Shown piece by piece: positions 51,830 to 60,730 of a DNA stretch of 63,171 nt; positions within the stretch are counted from its first letter, which is position 1, and every line of letters begins with the position of its first letter. Both the position numbers and the translations under genes were made by a program. The notes under the pieces were generated by a model, which made no database searches, was not told the origin of the DNA, and saw only the letters and a program-made list of their open reading frames with translations. This DNA comes from Acidobacteriota bacterium (lineage in GTDB: Bacteria; Acidobacteriota; Terriglobia; UBA7540), in contig JAKAWG010000020.1 of assembly GCA_021817045.1 (NCBI GenBank), forward strand, positions 1-63,171, in the 5' to 3' direction.

Positions 51830-52096
51830 TCAAAGCGACTGAAGCTCTTTCCCAGGCTTGAACCGCACGGCCTTACCAGGCGGGATGTTCACTTCCTCGC
51901 CTGTCCGCGGGTTACGGCCGATCCCTGTCTTCCTCGGCCGCACGTTAAATACTCCGAAGCCCCGCAATTCGATACGGTCTCCGTCCGCCAAAGCCTTCTT
52001 CATCGATTCGAAGACCGTCTCGACGGCGACTTCCGCCTTGGTTTTGGTGATTCCCGTCCGCTCCAGCACCTCGTTGACAATGTCGTGTTTTATCAC
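51830..52096 (-). CDS. HU/IHF family DNA-bending protein
   Basis: The protein is 88 aa from a GTG with AGGAG 7 nt upstream. The family signature GFGVFNVRPRKTGIGRNPRTG and the DNA-inserting Pro-containing arm (NPRTGEEVNIPPGKAVRFKPG, quoted in part) are intact. The length and the IPPGKAVRFKPGKEL end are closer to IHF-alpha/HU hybrids of deep-branching phyla. It bends DNA as a dimer in the nucleoid. A near-perfect promoter lies at 52126-52155, facing away from dcd. Confidence 0.94.
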   Translation of the reverse strand: MIKHDIVNEVLERTGITKTKAEVAVETVFESMKKALADGDRIELRGFGVFNVRPRKTGIGRNPRTGEEVNIPPGKAVRFKPGKELQSL

Positions 52097-52125
52097 GCCG
52101 ATCTCCTAGAGTAGCAAGAACTTCC

Positions 52126-52155
52126 ATCGTAGGAGCTTAAGTTTGCCATTGTCAA
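52126..52155 (-). promoter_or_regulatory. Promoter of the HU/IHF gene
   Basis: On the minus strand TTGACA (52155-52150), 18 nt, TACGAT (52131-52126). The leader is about 22 nt. The -35 shares five bases with the -35 of the divergent dcd promoter. Confidence 0.6.
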
Positions 52156-52177
52156 GGCTTTTTGCCTGTACTATGAT
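52149..52177 (+). promoter_or_regulatory. Promoter of dcd
   Basis: TTGTCA (52149-52154), exactly 17 nt, TATGAT (52172-52177), 5/6 in both boxes. The expected start near 52184 leaves a leader of about 120 nt. The -35 overlaps that of the HU/IHF promoter. Confidence 0.6.
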
Positions 52178-52303
52178 GGCTCACCTGCGTCGGGCAAAAT
52201 GAAACGCGTCGATGCGATCCTTCGGTTCCGGCCGTATCAGGCTGTAGGCGACTAACGTCACTGGCGGGATCAATACGCCGCTGTATTACTGCGAGGCAAA
52301 AGA

Positions 52304-52858
52304 ATGGCAGTCAAGAACGATCTTTGGATCAAGCGCATGGCGACCGAGCACGACATGATTAAGCCGTTTGCGGAAAGCCAAGTGCGTGACGGGGTGATCT
52401 CCTACGGGCTCTCCTCTTACGGCTACGACGTGCGCGTCGCCGACGAATACAAGATTTTCACCAACGTCAACACCACCATTGTGGACCCGAAGCAATTCGA
52501 TCCGCGCTCGTTCGTGGAATTCCGCGGCGAGATCTGCATCGTCCCTCCCAACTCCTTCGCGCTCGCCCGCTCGGTGGAATACTTCAAGATTCCGCGCCGC
52601 ATCCTCACTGTCTGCGTTGGTAAATCCACATACGCGCGCTGCGGCATCATCGTCAACGTTACACCGCTCGAGCCGGAGTGGGAAGGTTACGTGACGCTCG
52701 AGATCTCAAATACGACGCCGCTTCCCGCCCGCGTCTATTCGAACGAAGGCCTGTGCCAGATTGTCTTTTTCGAGTCAGATGAAGTTTGCAGCGTTTCTTA
52801 CAAGGACAAAAAAGGCAAGTACCAGTCCCAACAGGGGATCGTCCTGCCGAAGGTTTGA
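52304..52858 (+). CDS. dcd: dCTP deaminase
   Basis: The protein is 184 aa with GAGG before the ATG. Family motifs are intact: [17 protein letters not shown], the catalytic-site region [21 protein letters not shown] (quoted in full family order; split as [10 protein letters not shown] and [12 protein letters not shown]), [17 protein letters not shown] and the C-terminal nucleotide lid. It converts dCTP to dUTP for thymidylate synthesis in the cytoplasm. It is expressed from a promoter back to back with the HU/IHF gene. The M48 protease gene follows after 55 bp. Confidence 0.95.
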   Translation: MAVKNDLWIKRMATEHDMIKPFAESQVRDGVISYGLSSYGYDVRVADEYKIFTNVNTTIVDPKQFDPRSFVEFRGEICIVPPNSFALARSVEYFKIPRRILTVCVGKSTYARCGIIVNVTPLEPEWEGYVTLEISNTTPLPARVYSNEGLCQIVFFESDEVCSVSYKDKKGKYQSQQGIVLPKV

Positions 52859-52913
52859 CAATTCCCGAGAACGCTTAGGACAAGGACACTTCCGTTGTGA
52901 ATAACGGGGCCTA

Positions 52914-54287
52914 ATGACCGTCGCAGTTTGTCAAAAGCGGCGCCCGCGACTGCCGACAGGTCCGGCGGCCAGAATCGTCGCTGCCCTGGCGACCCTTCTT
53001 ATGATCATTGCGGTTGGCGGCGCGGCAGCCGCTTCACAGAATCCATCGCAGCCCAGGACGCCGCAAACAGAAAAGACCACGCCCCTGGATGTTTACGCAC
53101 CGCCACCCGTGGTCCGCGAGCGCGCGGTCCGGTACTCGCGGATCGAAGACGACCTTTATTTTGGGGGCGTCGCGCTTTCTTTTGCCATCGACGGGTTCTT
53201 ATGGCTGGCCGGATTCGGGCGGCGACTGCGCGAATTCGCCACGCACCTAAGTTCTAGCCTCTTTCTTCAGTGCGTCATCGTGGTTCCGGCGTTCTGGGCA
53301 GTCGCCGGAATGCTGGATTTTCCGTTGGCCTGCTATGGGGATTTCGTGGTGCCACGGCGCTTCGGGCTTTCAACGGAGACCTTCGCTGCCTGGCTAGGCG
53401 ACTGGGGCAAAATGCTCGGTCTCAGCGCGTTTGGAGCCGTTTTCGTCGCCTGGATTTTCTACCGGATTGTGCGTCACAGTCCGCGCCGGTGGTGGCTCTA
53501 CTTCTGGCTGGCCACCATTCCGGTTAGCGCCTTCGTGATCCTCATCGAGCCCGTCGCCGTCGAGCCGCTGTTTTACCATTTCACCTTGCTTGACCGAAAG
53601 CATCCGGCCTTTGCGGCTCGCGTGGAGGCGATGCTGCACCATGCCGGCCTCTACATTCCCGAATCGCGCCTTTTCGAAATGAATGCCAGCCGGAAGACGC
53701 GTGAGCTCAACGCATTCGTCTACGGCCTTGGCGCGTCCAAGCGTGTCGTCATTTGGGACACGACGCTCCGCGACCTCAGCCCCGATGAAGCGCTTGAGGT
53801 CGTCGGTCACGAAATTGGTCACTACGTGCTCCATCACGTGACCAAGGTCTTCGTGCTGATTGAGCTTCTCAGCTTGGGCGGTGTCTTTCTCGGCTTCTAT
53901 GTCCTGAAATGGAGCATCCGCCGCTGGGGCGAACGGACGGGAATCGAGAGCGCAGGCGACCCGGCCAGCCTGCCGCTGATCCTTTTGATCTTAGCGGTTG
54001 GAGCGTTCCTGGCCTCTCCCATCGTCTGCGCGATATCGCGCCATTACGAGCACCAGGCAGACCAATACGCGCTCGAGCTGACCTACGGCATCGTGCCCAA
54101 TCCGAACGCGGCGGCGGTCGGAGCTTTCCGCGTACTGGGAGAAAAGGATCTCTCCGATCCGGCTCCCGGCCGCTTTATCCGCTTTTGGCTGTATACCCAC
54201 CCTCCACTTGCCTCGCGCATCCGTTTCGCCGCCCATTACAAACCTTGGGCCCAAGGGAAGCCGATGAAACTGCTGCACTCACGGTAA
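52914..54287 (+). CDS. M48 family membrane metallopeptidase (Ste24/CAAX-protease-like)
   Basis: The protein is 457 aa. An N-terminal membrane segment (IVAALATLLMIIAVGGAAAA) is followed by several further helices, the zinc motif HEIGHYVLHH (H299, E300, H303) and the third ligand Glu in RHYEHQADQYALELT. The segment NAFVYGLGASKRVVIWDTTL is characteristic of the Ste24-like branch. In bacteria lacking CAAX proteins such enzymes act in membrane protein quality control. The gene may be read from the dcd promoter. Confidence 0.92.
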   Translation: MTVAVCQKRRPRLPTGPAARIVAALATLLMIIAVGGAAAASQNPSQPRTPQTEKTTPLDVYAPPPVVRERAVRYSRIEDDLYFGGVALSFAIDGFLWLAGFGRRLREFATHLSSSLFLQCVIVVPAFWAVAGMLDFPLACYGDFVVPRRFGLSTETFAAWLGDWGKMLGLSAFGAVFVAWIFYRIVRHSPRRWWLYFWLATIPVSAFVILIEPVAVEPLFYHFTLLDRKHPAFAARVEAMLHHAGLYIPESRLFEMNASRKTRELNAFVYGLGASKRVVIWDTTLRDLSPDEALEVVGHEIGHYVLHHVTKVFVLIELLSLGGVFLGFYVLKWSIRRWGERTGIESAGDPASLPLILLILAVGAFLASPIVCAISRHYEHQADQYALELTYGIVPNPNAAAVGAFRVLGEKDLSDPAPGRFIRFWLYTHPPLASRIRFAAHYKPWAQGKPMKLLHSR

Positions 54288-54319
54288 GGCCGCTCCTTGG
54301 TGTCCACCGCCGCGATGGC

Positions 54320-55768
54320 TCATGAAGCTTCTCCGCCTGCAAACAATAAGCTTGCGGCCCATCCCATCACAAACGTTGCCGTTGCGCCGACGGCCACGTA
54401 CCACGTCCAGGCAATAGGGGTTAATCCGGCGACGAGGAGCAGAACGACAAGGCCGGCGATTGCCCCGGCAAACACGCCGCGCTCGTTGGCCCTGTTGACC
54501 AAAGCTCCCAGCAGAAACACGCCGAGCATGGAACCGTAAGGGAACGAAGCAATGGTCAGCGCCAGCACCAGCACGCTCTCCTTCATGCGTTGTGCGAGCA
54601 ACGCGAAAACAATCAGCGCGATTCCCCAAAAGAGCGTCATCGCCCGCGACACTCGCACGTCCCGCGCCTCGTCTTCCCCACGCTTCCGCCAACTCCGGTA
54701 AAAATCCATCATCGAACTCGACGAGAGGGCGTTGAGCGCGGCGCTCAGGTTGGCCATCCCGGCCGCGATGATCGCCGCCGTGAGCAATCCTGCGAGGCCC
54801 GGCGGAAGCGAGTGCACGACGAAATACGGATAAATCTGGTCAGAGCGCGCAAAAGCCTTGCCGGGTGGAAATCGGTGATAGTAGGCAAACAAAACGACGC
54901 CCATCACCAGAAACAGCGCGAACTGAAACAGAATCACGAGTCCGCTCGCCAGCAGCGCCGCCTGGCTTTGCCGCTTGTTTCGCGCAGCGAGCAGGCGCTG
55001 CACAATCAACTGATCTGCCCCGTGACTAGCGCTGCACAGGAACGTACCGCCGATCAGCCCGGACCAGAAAAGATAGGGCGCGTGCCAGTTGAAGCTGAAG
55101 TTAACAATGGCGAGTTTGCGGCCGGAAACGCTCGCCAGTTGGCTGACGAAAATCCAACCACCGGGAAGCGCGTGCAGCGCTAGCGCCAAAGCCACGACCG
55201 TTCCGGTAAGATAAATGCTGAGCTGAATGACGTCGGTCCAGATCACCGCCGTGAAGCCGCCTTGGAGCGTATAAAGCACGGTCAGCGATGAGACAACGAC
55301 CACAGAGAAGAGGATTCCGGTCTTGAAGATGACCTCAAACACGATAGCAATCGCGAAGACACGCACGCCTTCCGCCAAAGCGCGCGTTGAGATGAAAAGC
55401 CCAGCGGTAAGCGTCTTCAGTGCGCGCCCAAAACGCCTCTCGATAAACTGGTACGCCGTAAAAATCTCGCCTTTGAAATAGCGGGGAATCAGGACGAAGC
55501 TCACCACGACGCGCGCGACGAGATAACCGAAGATGAGCTGGAGGAAGTTGAGGTTGGAACTGTATGCGATGCCGGGCGTGCTGACGATGGTCAGGATGCT
55601 GGTCTCCGCCGAAACGATGGAAAGCGTGATGGCCCACCACGGTAGCCTCCGCCCGCCGAGGAAATAATCTCGCAAATTGTGTTGGCGCCTGCGGAAATGA
55701 GCGCCAAAGAGCGTAATGCCAGCGAGATAGGCAACGACAACCGCAAGATCAAGAGGTGTTAACGCCAA
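54320..55768 (-). CDS. Sodium:solute symporter family protein (SSF)
   Basis: The protein is 482 aa from a TTG with GGGAG 5 nt upstream. About thirteen membrane helices are present; family landmarks include [22 protein letters not shown] near the N-terminus (quoted in part), [33 protein letters not shown] and [18 protein letters not shown]. The first part with GARxxPxWxxxxSxxAxxxS gives confidence in the LeuT-like sodium symporter fold. It imports a small solute such as a sugar or carboxylate with sodium; substrate not readable. It converges on the M48 gene. Confidence 0.92.
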   Translation of the reverse strand: MALTPLDLAVVVAYLAGITLFGAHFRRRQHNLRDYFLGGRRLPWWAITLSIVSAETSILTIVSTPGIAYSSNLNFLQLIFGYLVARVVVSFVLIPRYFKGEIFTAYQFIERRFGRALKTLTAGLFISTRALAEGVRVFAIAIVFEVIFKTGILFSVVVVSSLTVLYTLQGGFTAVIWTDVIQLSIYLTGTVVALALALHALPGGWIFVSQLASVSGRKLAIVNFSFNWHAPYLFWSGLIGGTFLCSASHGADQLIVQRLLAARNKRQSQAALLASGLVILFQFALFLVMGVVLFAYYHRFPPGKAFARSDQIYPYFVVHSLPPGLAGLLTAAIIAAGMANLSAALNALSSSSMMDFYRSWRKRGEDEARDVRVSRAMTLFWGIALIVFALLAQRMKESVLVLALTIASFPYGSMLGVFLLGALVNRANERGVFAGAIAGLVVLLLVAGLTPIAWTWYVAVGATATFVMGWAASLLFAGGEAS

Positions 55769-56021
55769 TCGCTCTCCCGCTCGATCCGGGCTAGGGATTG
55801 CCCGGAAGGCGCTCGCCGGACGATCTGGCGCGAGCCGGCGCGAGTCTACCCAAGGGTCACCATCATGTCAAGCAGCACGGAGCCCGGAGTCCGCAGAAGG
55901 ACACAAGAAGCGCCGCCACCGTGCCAATGTCACTCGTGGCGTTAATTGCCGTGCTATTTCGGAACCGATCCATTACAATTTTTTATGTCAAGAACTTGAA
56001 TACTACGAACTAGGTGGAAAA

Positions 56022-56774
56022 ATGTACAAGCTCGTTTTGCTTCGCCATGGCGAAAGCGTTTGGAACAAAGAAAATCTCTTCACTGGGTGGACAGACGTGG
56101 ACCTTTCGGAAAAAGGAGTGCAGGAGGCCAAAGAAGCCGGCCACGTGCTCAAGGAGGAGAGATATACTTTCGACCTTGCGTTCACCTCGGTGCTGAAACG
56201 TGCCATCCGCACGCTCTGGATCGCACTCGACGAGATGGACTTGATGTGGATCCCCGTGATCCGCGACTGGCGTCTGAACGAGCGCCATTATGGGGCGCTG
56301 CAAGGCCTGAACAAAGCCGAGACAGCGGCAAAATACGGCGAGAAGCAAGTGAAAGTCTGGCGGCGAAGCTACGACGTCCGCCCGCCTGCTCTTGAACCGG
56401 ACGATCCGCGCTATCCGGGCCATGACCCGCGTTATCGCTGTCTCACCAAGGGGCAACTTCCCCTCACCGAATGTTTGAAAGACACCGTCGTGCGTTTTCT
56501 CCCCGCCTGGCAGGAAGCCATAACCCACGAGGTTCGCTCGGGAAAGCGCGTGCTGATCACGGCTCACGGCAACAGCCTGCGCGCGCTTGTCAAGTATCTT
56601 GACAATGTTTCCGACGAAGAGATCATTGGATTGAATATTCCTACCGGAATGCCGCTGGTTTACGAGCTCGACGACGATCTTCGGCCGCTCCGCCACTATT
56701 ACCTTGGCGACCCCGAACGCATTCAGCAAGCGATGGAAGCCGTGGCCAGCCAGGGCAAGGCGAAGAAAACGTAA
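56022..56774 (+). CDS. gpmA: 2,3-bisphosphoglycerate-dependent phosphoglycerate mutase
   Basis: The protein is 250 aa, with AGGTGG just before the ATG. The phosphohistidine motif LLRHGES (H9), [29 protein letters not shown], the GpmA-specific insert with [34 protein letters not shown] and the second His in [16 protein letters not shown] are all present. It interconverts 3- and 2-phosphoglycerate in glycolysis. The full-length insert marks the cofactor-dependent enzyme, not a generic phosphatase. Confidence 0.96.
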   Translation: MYKLVLLRHGESVWNKENLFTGWTDVDLSEKGVQEAKEAGHVLKEERYTFDLAFTSVLKRAIRTLWIALDEMDLMWIPVIRDWRLNERHYGALQGLNKAETAAKYGEKQVKVWRRSYDVRPPALEPDDPRYPGHDPRYRCLTKGQLPLTECLKDTVVRFLPAWQEAITHEVRSGKRVLITAHGNSLRALVKYLDNVSDEEIIGLNIPTGMPLVYELDDDLRPLRHYYLGDPERIQQAMEAVASQGKAKKT

Positions 56775-56863
56775 GAAATTTCTCCGTCCGGCGAGCAAAA
56801 GCGGATTCCTCCGCCTCGACAAGCTCGGCGTCGGAATGACGTCATTCCTCGTCCCGGTGCAGC

Positions 56864-57912
56864 TCATCGAGACGACGACTCTGCCTTTGATTGCGCACCC
56901 CGCCGTACGCGATCTTGCCGGCAGCGCAGGACGGCGGCGCCGCGAATGGCATCGCTTTTCAGCCGCTTCACAGCTTGGTTTGCTTCGGCTAGCGGGAAAA
57001 CCTCGATCTCGGTTTTGATGGGGATTTCAGCGGCGATCTTCAGGAAATCGATCCCGTCCTGGCGCGTATTGTTGGCGACACTGCGAATGACGCGCTCATG
57101 GTAGAGCAGAGGATATTCGAGGGGCGGGGTTGGACTCATGTGGATGCCGGCCAGCGCCAGCGTGCCGCCTTTTTTCAGCGCGCGCAAAGCTGCTGGCACA
57201 ATTTCTCCGGCAGGGGCGAAGATGATAGCGCTGTCGAGTTTCATGGGAGAGTCTTCAACCGTGCCGCCAGCCCACGCCGCACCCATTTCCAGCGCCAGGC
57301 GCTGGTGGCGTTCGTCGCGAGTGCAGACGTAGACTTCCACCTTCCAATGGCGAGCCAGCTGGATGGCGACGTGCGCCGCCGCTCCAAACCCGTAAAATCC
57401 CAACCGGCCTCTCGGCTGAATCCCGGAGAGGCGCAGAGCGCGGAAACCGATGATCCCTGCGCACAGCAACGGCGCGGCCTGCTCGTCTGGAAAGCCCGCA
57501 GGAATCGGGTAGACGAAGTCTTCCGGGCAAGGATAACTTCGGCGTAGCCGCCATCTACCATGTATCCGGTAAACATCGCGCTATCACAGAGGTTCTCTTT
57601 GCCGGCCCGGCAGCATTTGCAAACGCCACAGGTGCGGTGCAGCCAGGGAACGCCGACGCGCGCGCCCACCTTCAGCTTGCTTGCTTTCTCGCCGACCTTC
57701 TCGACGACTCCTACTGCTTGGTGGCCTGGAATTACCGGCAATCTCTTGGACGGCAGCTCGCCTTCAATCAGGTGCAGGTCCGTCCGGCACACTCCGCAGG
57801 CATTAACCCGGATCAGCACCTGGTCACCGGCGGGCACGGGATTTGGCACTTCCGAAAAATCGAGTGGATTGGTTTCGACTGGTGCGATGACACGAAGCAA
57901 ACAAGCCTTCAT
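56864..57912 (-). pseudogene. Zinc-dependent alcohol dehydrogenase (MDR), frameshifted
   Basis: The N-terminal part from 57912 has catalytic-zinc residues NACGVCRTDLHLIEGEL and PGHQAVGVVEKVG, and the structural zinc cysteines CGVCKCCRAGKENLC. After GGYAEVILA the frame is lost and the product becomes non-homologous. The neighbouring frame continues the family exactly ([20 protein letters not shown], then [11 protein letters not shown], the Rossmann [19 protein letters not shown] and so on) to 56864. A single lost C in a C run (57524-57526, GGG on the plus strand) explains it. Full length would be about 349 aa, normal for the AdhA/AdhP family. It could be a real mutation or a homopolymer sequencing error. 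Confidence 0.85.
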
Positions 57913-57974
57913 GGAATTAACCTATTCGCGCAGAGGCCTTTTATTGTAAACTTCCTTTTCTCATGGCGCGGCCC

Positions 57975-58014
57975 TTGGGGTCCAGGCATGGATTCCTGCT
58001 TTCGCGGGAATGAC
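57975..58014. repeat. Intergenic repeat copy C (truncated)
   Basis: This matches the right half of repeat copies A and B: ccaggcatggattcctgctttcgcgggaatgac-like sequence, with the first hairpin mostly missing (ttggggtccagg in place of cgggggccag). It lies between the alcohol dehydrogenase and the DapA-like gene. Confidence 0.65.
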
Positions 58015-58146
58015 CATACTGAAGTTTTCATAGCTTTGCAAAAGTTGCAAAGCGACATGGCCACTCCTCAGAATGACACTCGGACGAGCTTTTCAACAAC
58101 CTGTACGTGCAGCCACTGAAACTGAAGTGCTGCGGGAGGACCTGTA

Positions 58147-59115
58147 ATGCGGGCTCTGTCCGCGAATGACCTCCGGGGCGTATGGGCGGCTATACCAACT
58201 CCATGGAATTCGGATTACAGGATCGACACATCGGCGTTAGAAGAAAACATCCGACGCTGCGAAATGTGGGGAGTATCCGGTGTTTACACCACCGATAGCG
58301 ACGGCGAATTCTACGCGATCGAGTTAAGCGAGTTTCGCGAGCTCGTCCGTACGTTCGGCCGAGCCATGGAAAAAACGTCTCTCGATGCGGCCGTCGGCGT
58401 CACGTGGTGTAACACGACCGGTATCATCGACCGGATTAAAGTGGCGCTTGACGCGGGAATACCGAACATCCACGTTGCTTTCCCCTTTTGGATGCCCCTG
58501 GCCAAGCCGGACGTTCCGAGGTTTTTTGAAGACTTGGCCGAGGCCGTTCCAGAATCCCGCTGGATTCACTACCGAACTCCGCGCGCGCATATCGCGCCCA
58601 GCGGTATCGAGTACGCTCACTACCAAGCAATGTATCCCAATCAGTTCATCGGCACGAAGCTGGGGACCACGGACTTTGTGGATATTGTCGAAGTGATCGG
58701 GAATGCGCCGGCGCTCGCTCACTTTGGGTTTGAAGACAACGCTATACCAGCCGCGCTGCTTGGAGGCCGGGGCAATTATAGTTACTGGGTGATTGTTTTG
58801 CCGAAATGGACGCTGAAGACTTGGGAGTTGGCGGAACGAGGTCTTTGGAAAGAAGCAATGGACCGGCAGAAGAAATTGATCTGCTGGGAAAGTCAGTCCA
58901 CTAAATTGCTTGTTGCGCGCGGGCACAATCATGCCATTCTAGGAAAAGCTCGCGCCTCTTTTACGGGCGCGATCATTGATAGCGGCCTAACACGCGCTCC
59001 TTATAATCCCGCCGACGCCGGACTCATCCAACAGCTCAAGAGCCAGTTTCAAAGCTTTTGGGCGCAAGAGATGGCTGAAGAACAAAACTTAGCATGTGGA
59101 GGGGACCATCTGTGA
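58147..59115 (+). CDS. Dihydrodipicolinate synthase-family aldolase/lyase
   Basis: The protein is 322 aa. The DapA-type TIM barrel begins LRGVWAAIPTPWNSDYRIDT. The Schiff-base Lys is K171 in FIGTKLGTTDF and the proton-relay Tyr Y142 in WIHYRTPRAH. The TT pair of DapA (GTTGE) is replaced by YTTDSDGEFYAI, so it is a divergent member, more likely acting on a sugar acid or hydroxy-acid than on lysine synthesis. The GTG start of the next gene overlaps its stop (GTGA), so the two are coupled. Confidence 0.9.
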   Translation: MRALSANDLRGVWAAIPTPWNSDYRIDTSALEENIRRCEMWGVSGVYTTDSDGEFYAIELSEFRELVRTFGRAMEKTSLDAAVGVTWCNTTGIIDRIKVALDAGIPNIHVAFPFWMPLAKPDVPRFFEDLAEAVPESRWIHYRTPRAHIAPSGIEYAHYQAMYPNQFIGTKLGTTDFVDIVEVIGNAPALAHFGFEDNAIPAALLGGRGNYSYWVIVLPKWTLKTWELAERGLWKEAMDRQKKLICWESQSTKLLVARGHNHAILGKARASFTGAIIDSGLTRAPYNPADAGLIQQLKSQFQSFWAQEMAEEQNLACGGDHL

Positions 59116-60695
59116 GCAATCGCTGCGCTGTTTTTGCGGCAATCGCAACTTTAGTCTGTGCAATCTCGCTTCTTTCCGCTGACTGGCCGACCTTCGGACA
59201 CGATCCACAGCGTACGGGCTGGGCTCGTGATGAAGACGTGCTGAACGCCAAAGACGTTTCCAACCTGCAATTGAAATGGAAAGTGCATCTGAAAAACAAG
59301 CCGCTGTCAATGACGGCTCTGACCGCCCCGCTCGTGGCGAGCGATGTGACGACCGTTCAAGGCGTCAAAACCCTCGTCTATGTGGTTGGAAGCTCGGATG
59401 GGGTGTTTGCTGTGGACGCGGCGACTGGCCAACTGGTCTGGAACATCACTTTGAAAAGCTCCGTGCTTCCGAAGAATCCAGGAATGTGGCTGTGCCCTAA
59501 CAACCTCAACGCCACTCCGACAATTGACCGGCGGGCAGGGCTCATTTTTGTTCTGGCATCGGACGGCAGGCTTTATGGTCTGGACTTGGGTACGGGCGCG
59601 GTCAAGTTTGGCCCGACTCAATTCGTGCCGCCTTACTCGAAGGATTGGAGCCTGAACCTGATCCACGGCTTCGTTTACACCACGATCTCGCAGGGCTGCG
59701 GCGGCGCGCAATCCGGCATTTATGAGATGGACGTTCGCAATCCGCTGAGGCCGTCCGTTCGAGACCTGTATGTGGCAAAGAAATACGGCGGCGGCATCTG
59801 GGGGCGCGGCGGAGCGACGGCCGGCGACGGCAACTTGATCTACGCGGCGACGGGAGACGGTCCAACCGATCCCGCCCACGGAGAGTACGGCAGCAGCGTG
59901 ATCGCAGCCAAGTTGCCAAGCCTTAAGGTGGTGGACTATTACAGTCCGAACGATTACCTCTTGTTGACTCGGGACGATCTTGACCTTGGAGCCAGTAGCC
60001 CAGCGTGGTTTGCGCACGGGAATTATCACTTGCTGGCGGCCGGCGGAAAGGGGGGAACACTATATTTTCTCAATGCGGACCGGCTGGGCAGCGCCGATCA
60101 CGAAACGCCGCTCCAGGTTCTACGCCTGTCGAACGATGAGCGTGCTTTCGAAATGTACGGCATCTGGGGCGGGTTCGCCACTTGGCGCGACGCCCAAGGC
60201 GGCACGTGGCTGTACGTGCCTGTCTGGGGTCCGATGTCGAAAGAGGCGCCCAAGTTTCCAATTAACCTTGGACCTGACCTGAACGGCTGCATTATGGCTT
60301 TCAAAGTTGGATTCGACGCACACACCCGAAAGCCACAACTCGAGCCGGAGTGGGTTTCGCGAGACTTCAATCGGCCAGAGCCGCCGGTGATCGCTGACGG
60401 AGTTGTCTTCGCGCTTTCAACCGGGGAAAATACCGTGCAGGCGCAAGGACCGGCGGTGGTACCGAAGCCCGGCCACTATGGCCGCATCTTCAGCGACAAG
60501 GAGCGGGAAGCTCACACGCGCCGCGCGATTCTCTATGCACTCGACGCGCGTACTGGCAAGGTTCTTTACAGCAGCGGCGACGCCATGACAAGCTGGGTGC
60601 ATTTCAGCGGTTTGGCGGTCGCCAACGGGCAGGTTTACGCGGTCGATCACGATTCAAACCTTTATTGTTTTGGTCTGAAGGGCGATCAGCAGTAG
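59112..60695 (+). CDS. PQQ-like beta-propeller repeat protein, exported
   Basis: The protein is 527 aa from the GTG at 59112, chosen because GGAGGGG (59098-59104) stands 7 nt before it and its GTGA overlaps the upstream stop. A signal peptide (VFAAIATLVCAISLLSA) is followed by DWPTFGHDPQRTGWA, the standard opening of PQQ-like propellers, and by WD-like blades (VVGSSDGVFAVDAATGQLVW; LASDGRLYGLDLGTGAVKF; ILYALDARTGKVLYSSGD). No haem site is seen. It may be a quinoprotein dehydrogenase or only a structural propeller; the catalytic Asp/Ca set is not clear. Coupling to the DapA-like gene suggests shared substrate use. Confidence 0.88.
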   Translation: MSNRCAVFAAIATLVCAISLLSADWPTFGHDPQRTGWARDEDVLNAKDVSNLQLKWKVHLKNKPLSMTALTAPLVASDVTTVQGVKTLVYVVGSSDGVFAVDAATGQLVWNITLKSSVLPKNPGMWLCPNNLNATPTIDRRAGLIFVLASDGRLYGLDLGTGAVKFGPTQFVPPYSKDWSLNLIHGFVYTTISQGCGGAQSGIYEMDVRNPLRPSVRDLYVAKKYGGGIWGRGGATAGDGNLIYAATGDGPTDPAHGEYGSSVIAAKLPSLKVVDYYSPNDYLLLTRDDLDLGASSPAWFAHGNYHLLAAGGKGGTLYFLNADRLGSADHETPLQVLRLSNDERAFEMYGIWGGFATWRDAQGGTWLYVPVWGPMSKEAPKFPINLGPDLNGCIMAFKVGFDAHTRKPQLEPEWVSRDFNRPEPPVIADGVVFALSTGENTVQAQGPAVVPKPGHYGRIFSDKEREAHTRRAILYALDARTGKVLYSSGDAMTSWVHFSGLAVANGQVYAVDHDSNLYCFGLKGDQQ

Positions 60696-60730
60696 AGGCG
60701 GTTTTATGGGGAGGGCGGAGATCGTGTTGT

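Noticed and set aside
55974..55979. TACAAT as a -10 for gpmA
   Set aside because: No acceptable -35 at 16-18 nt, so I do not list a promoter.
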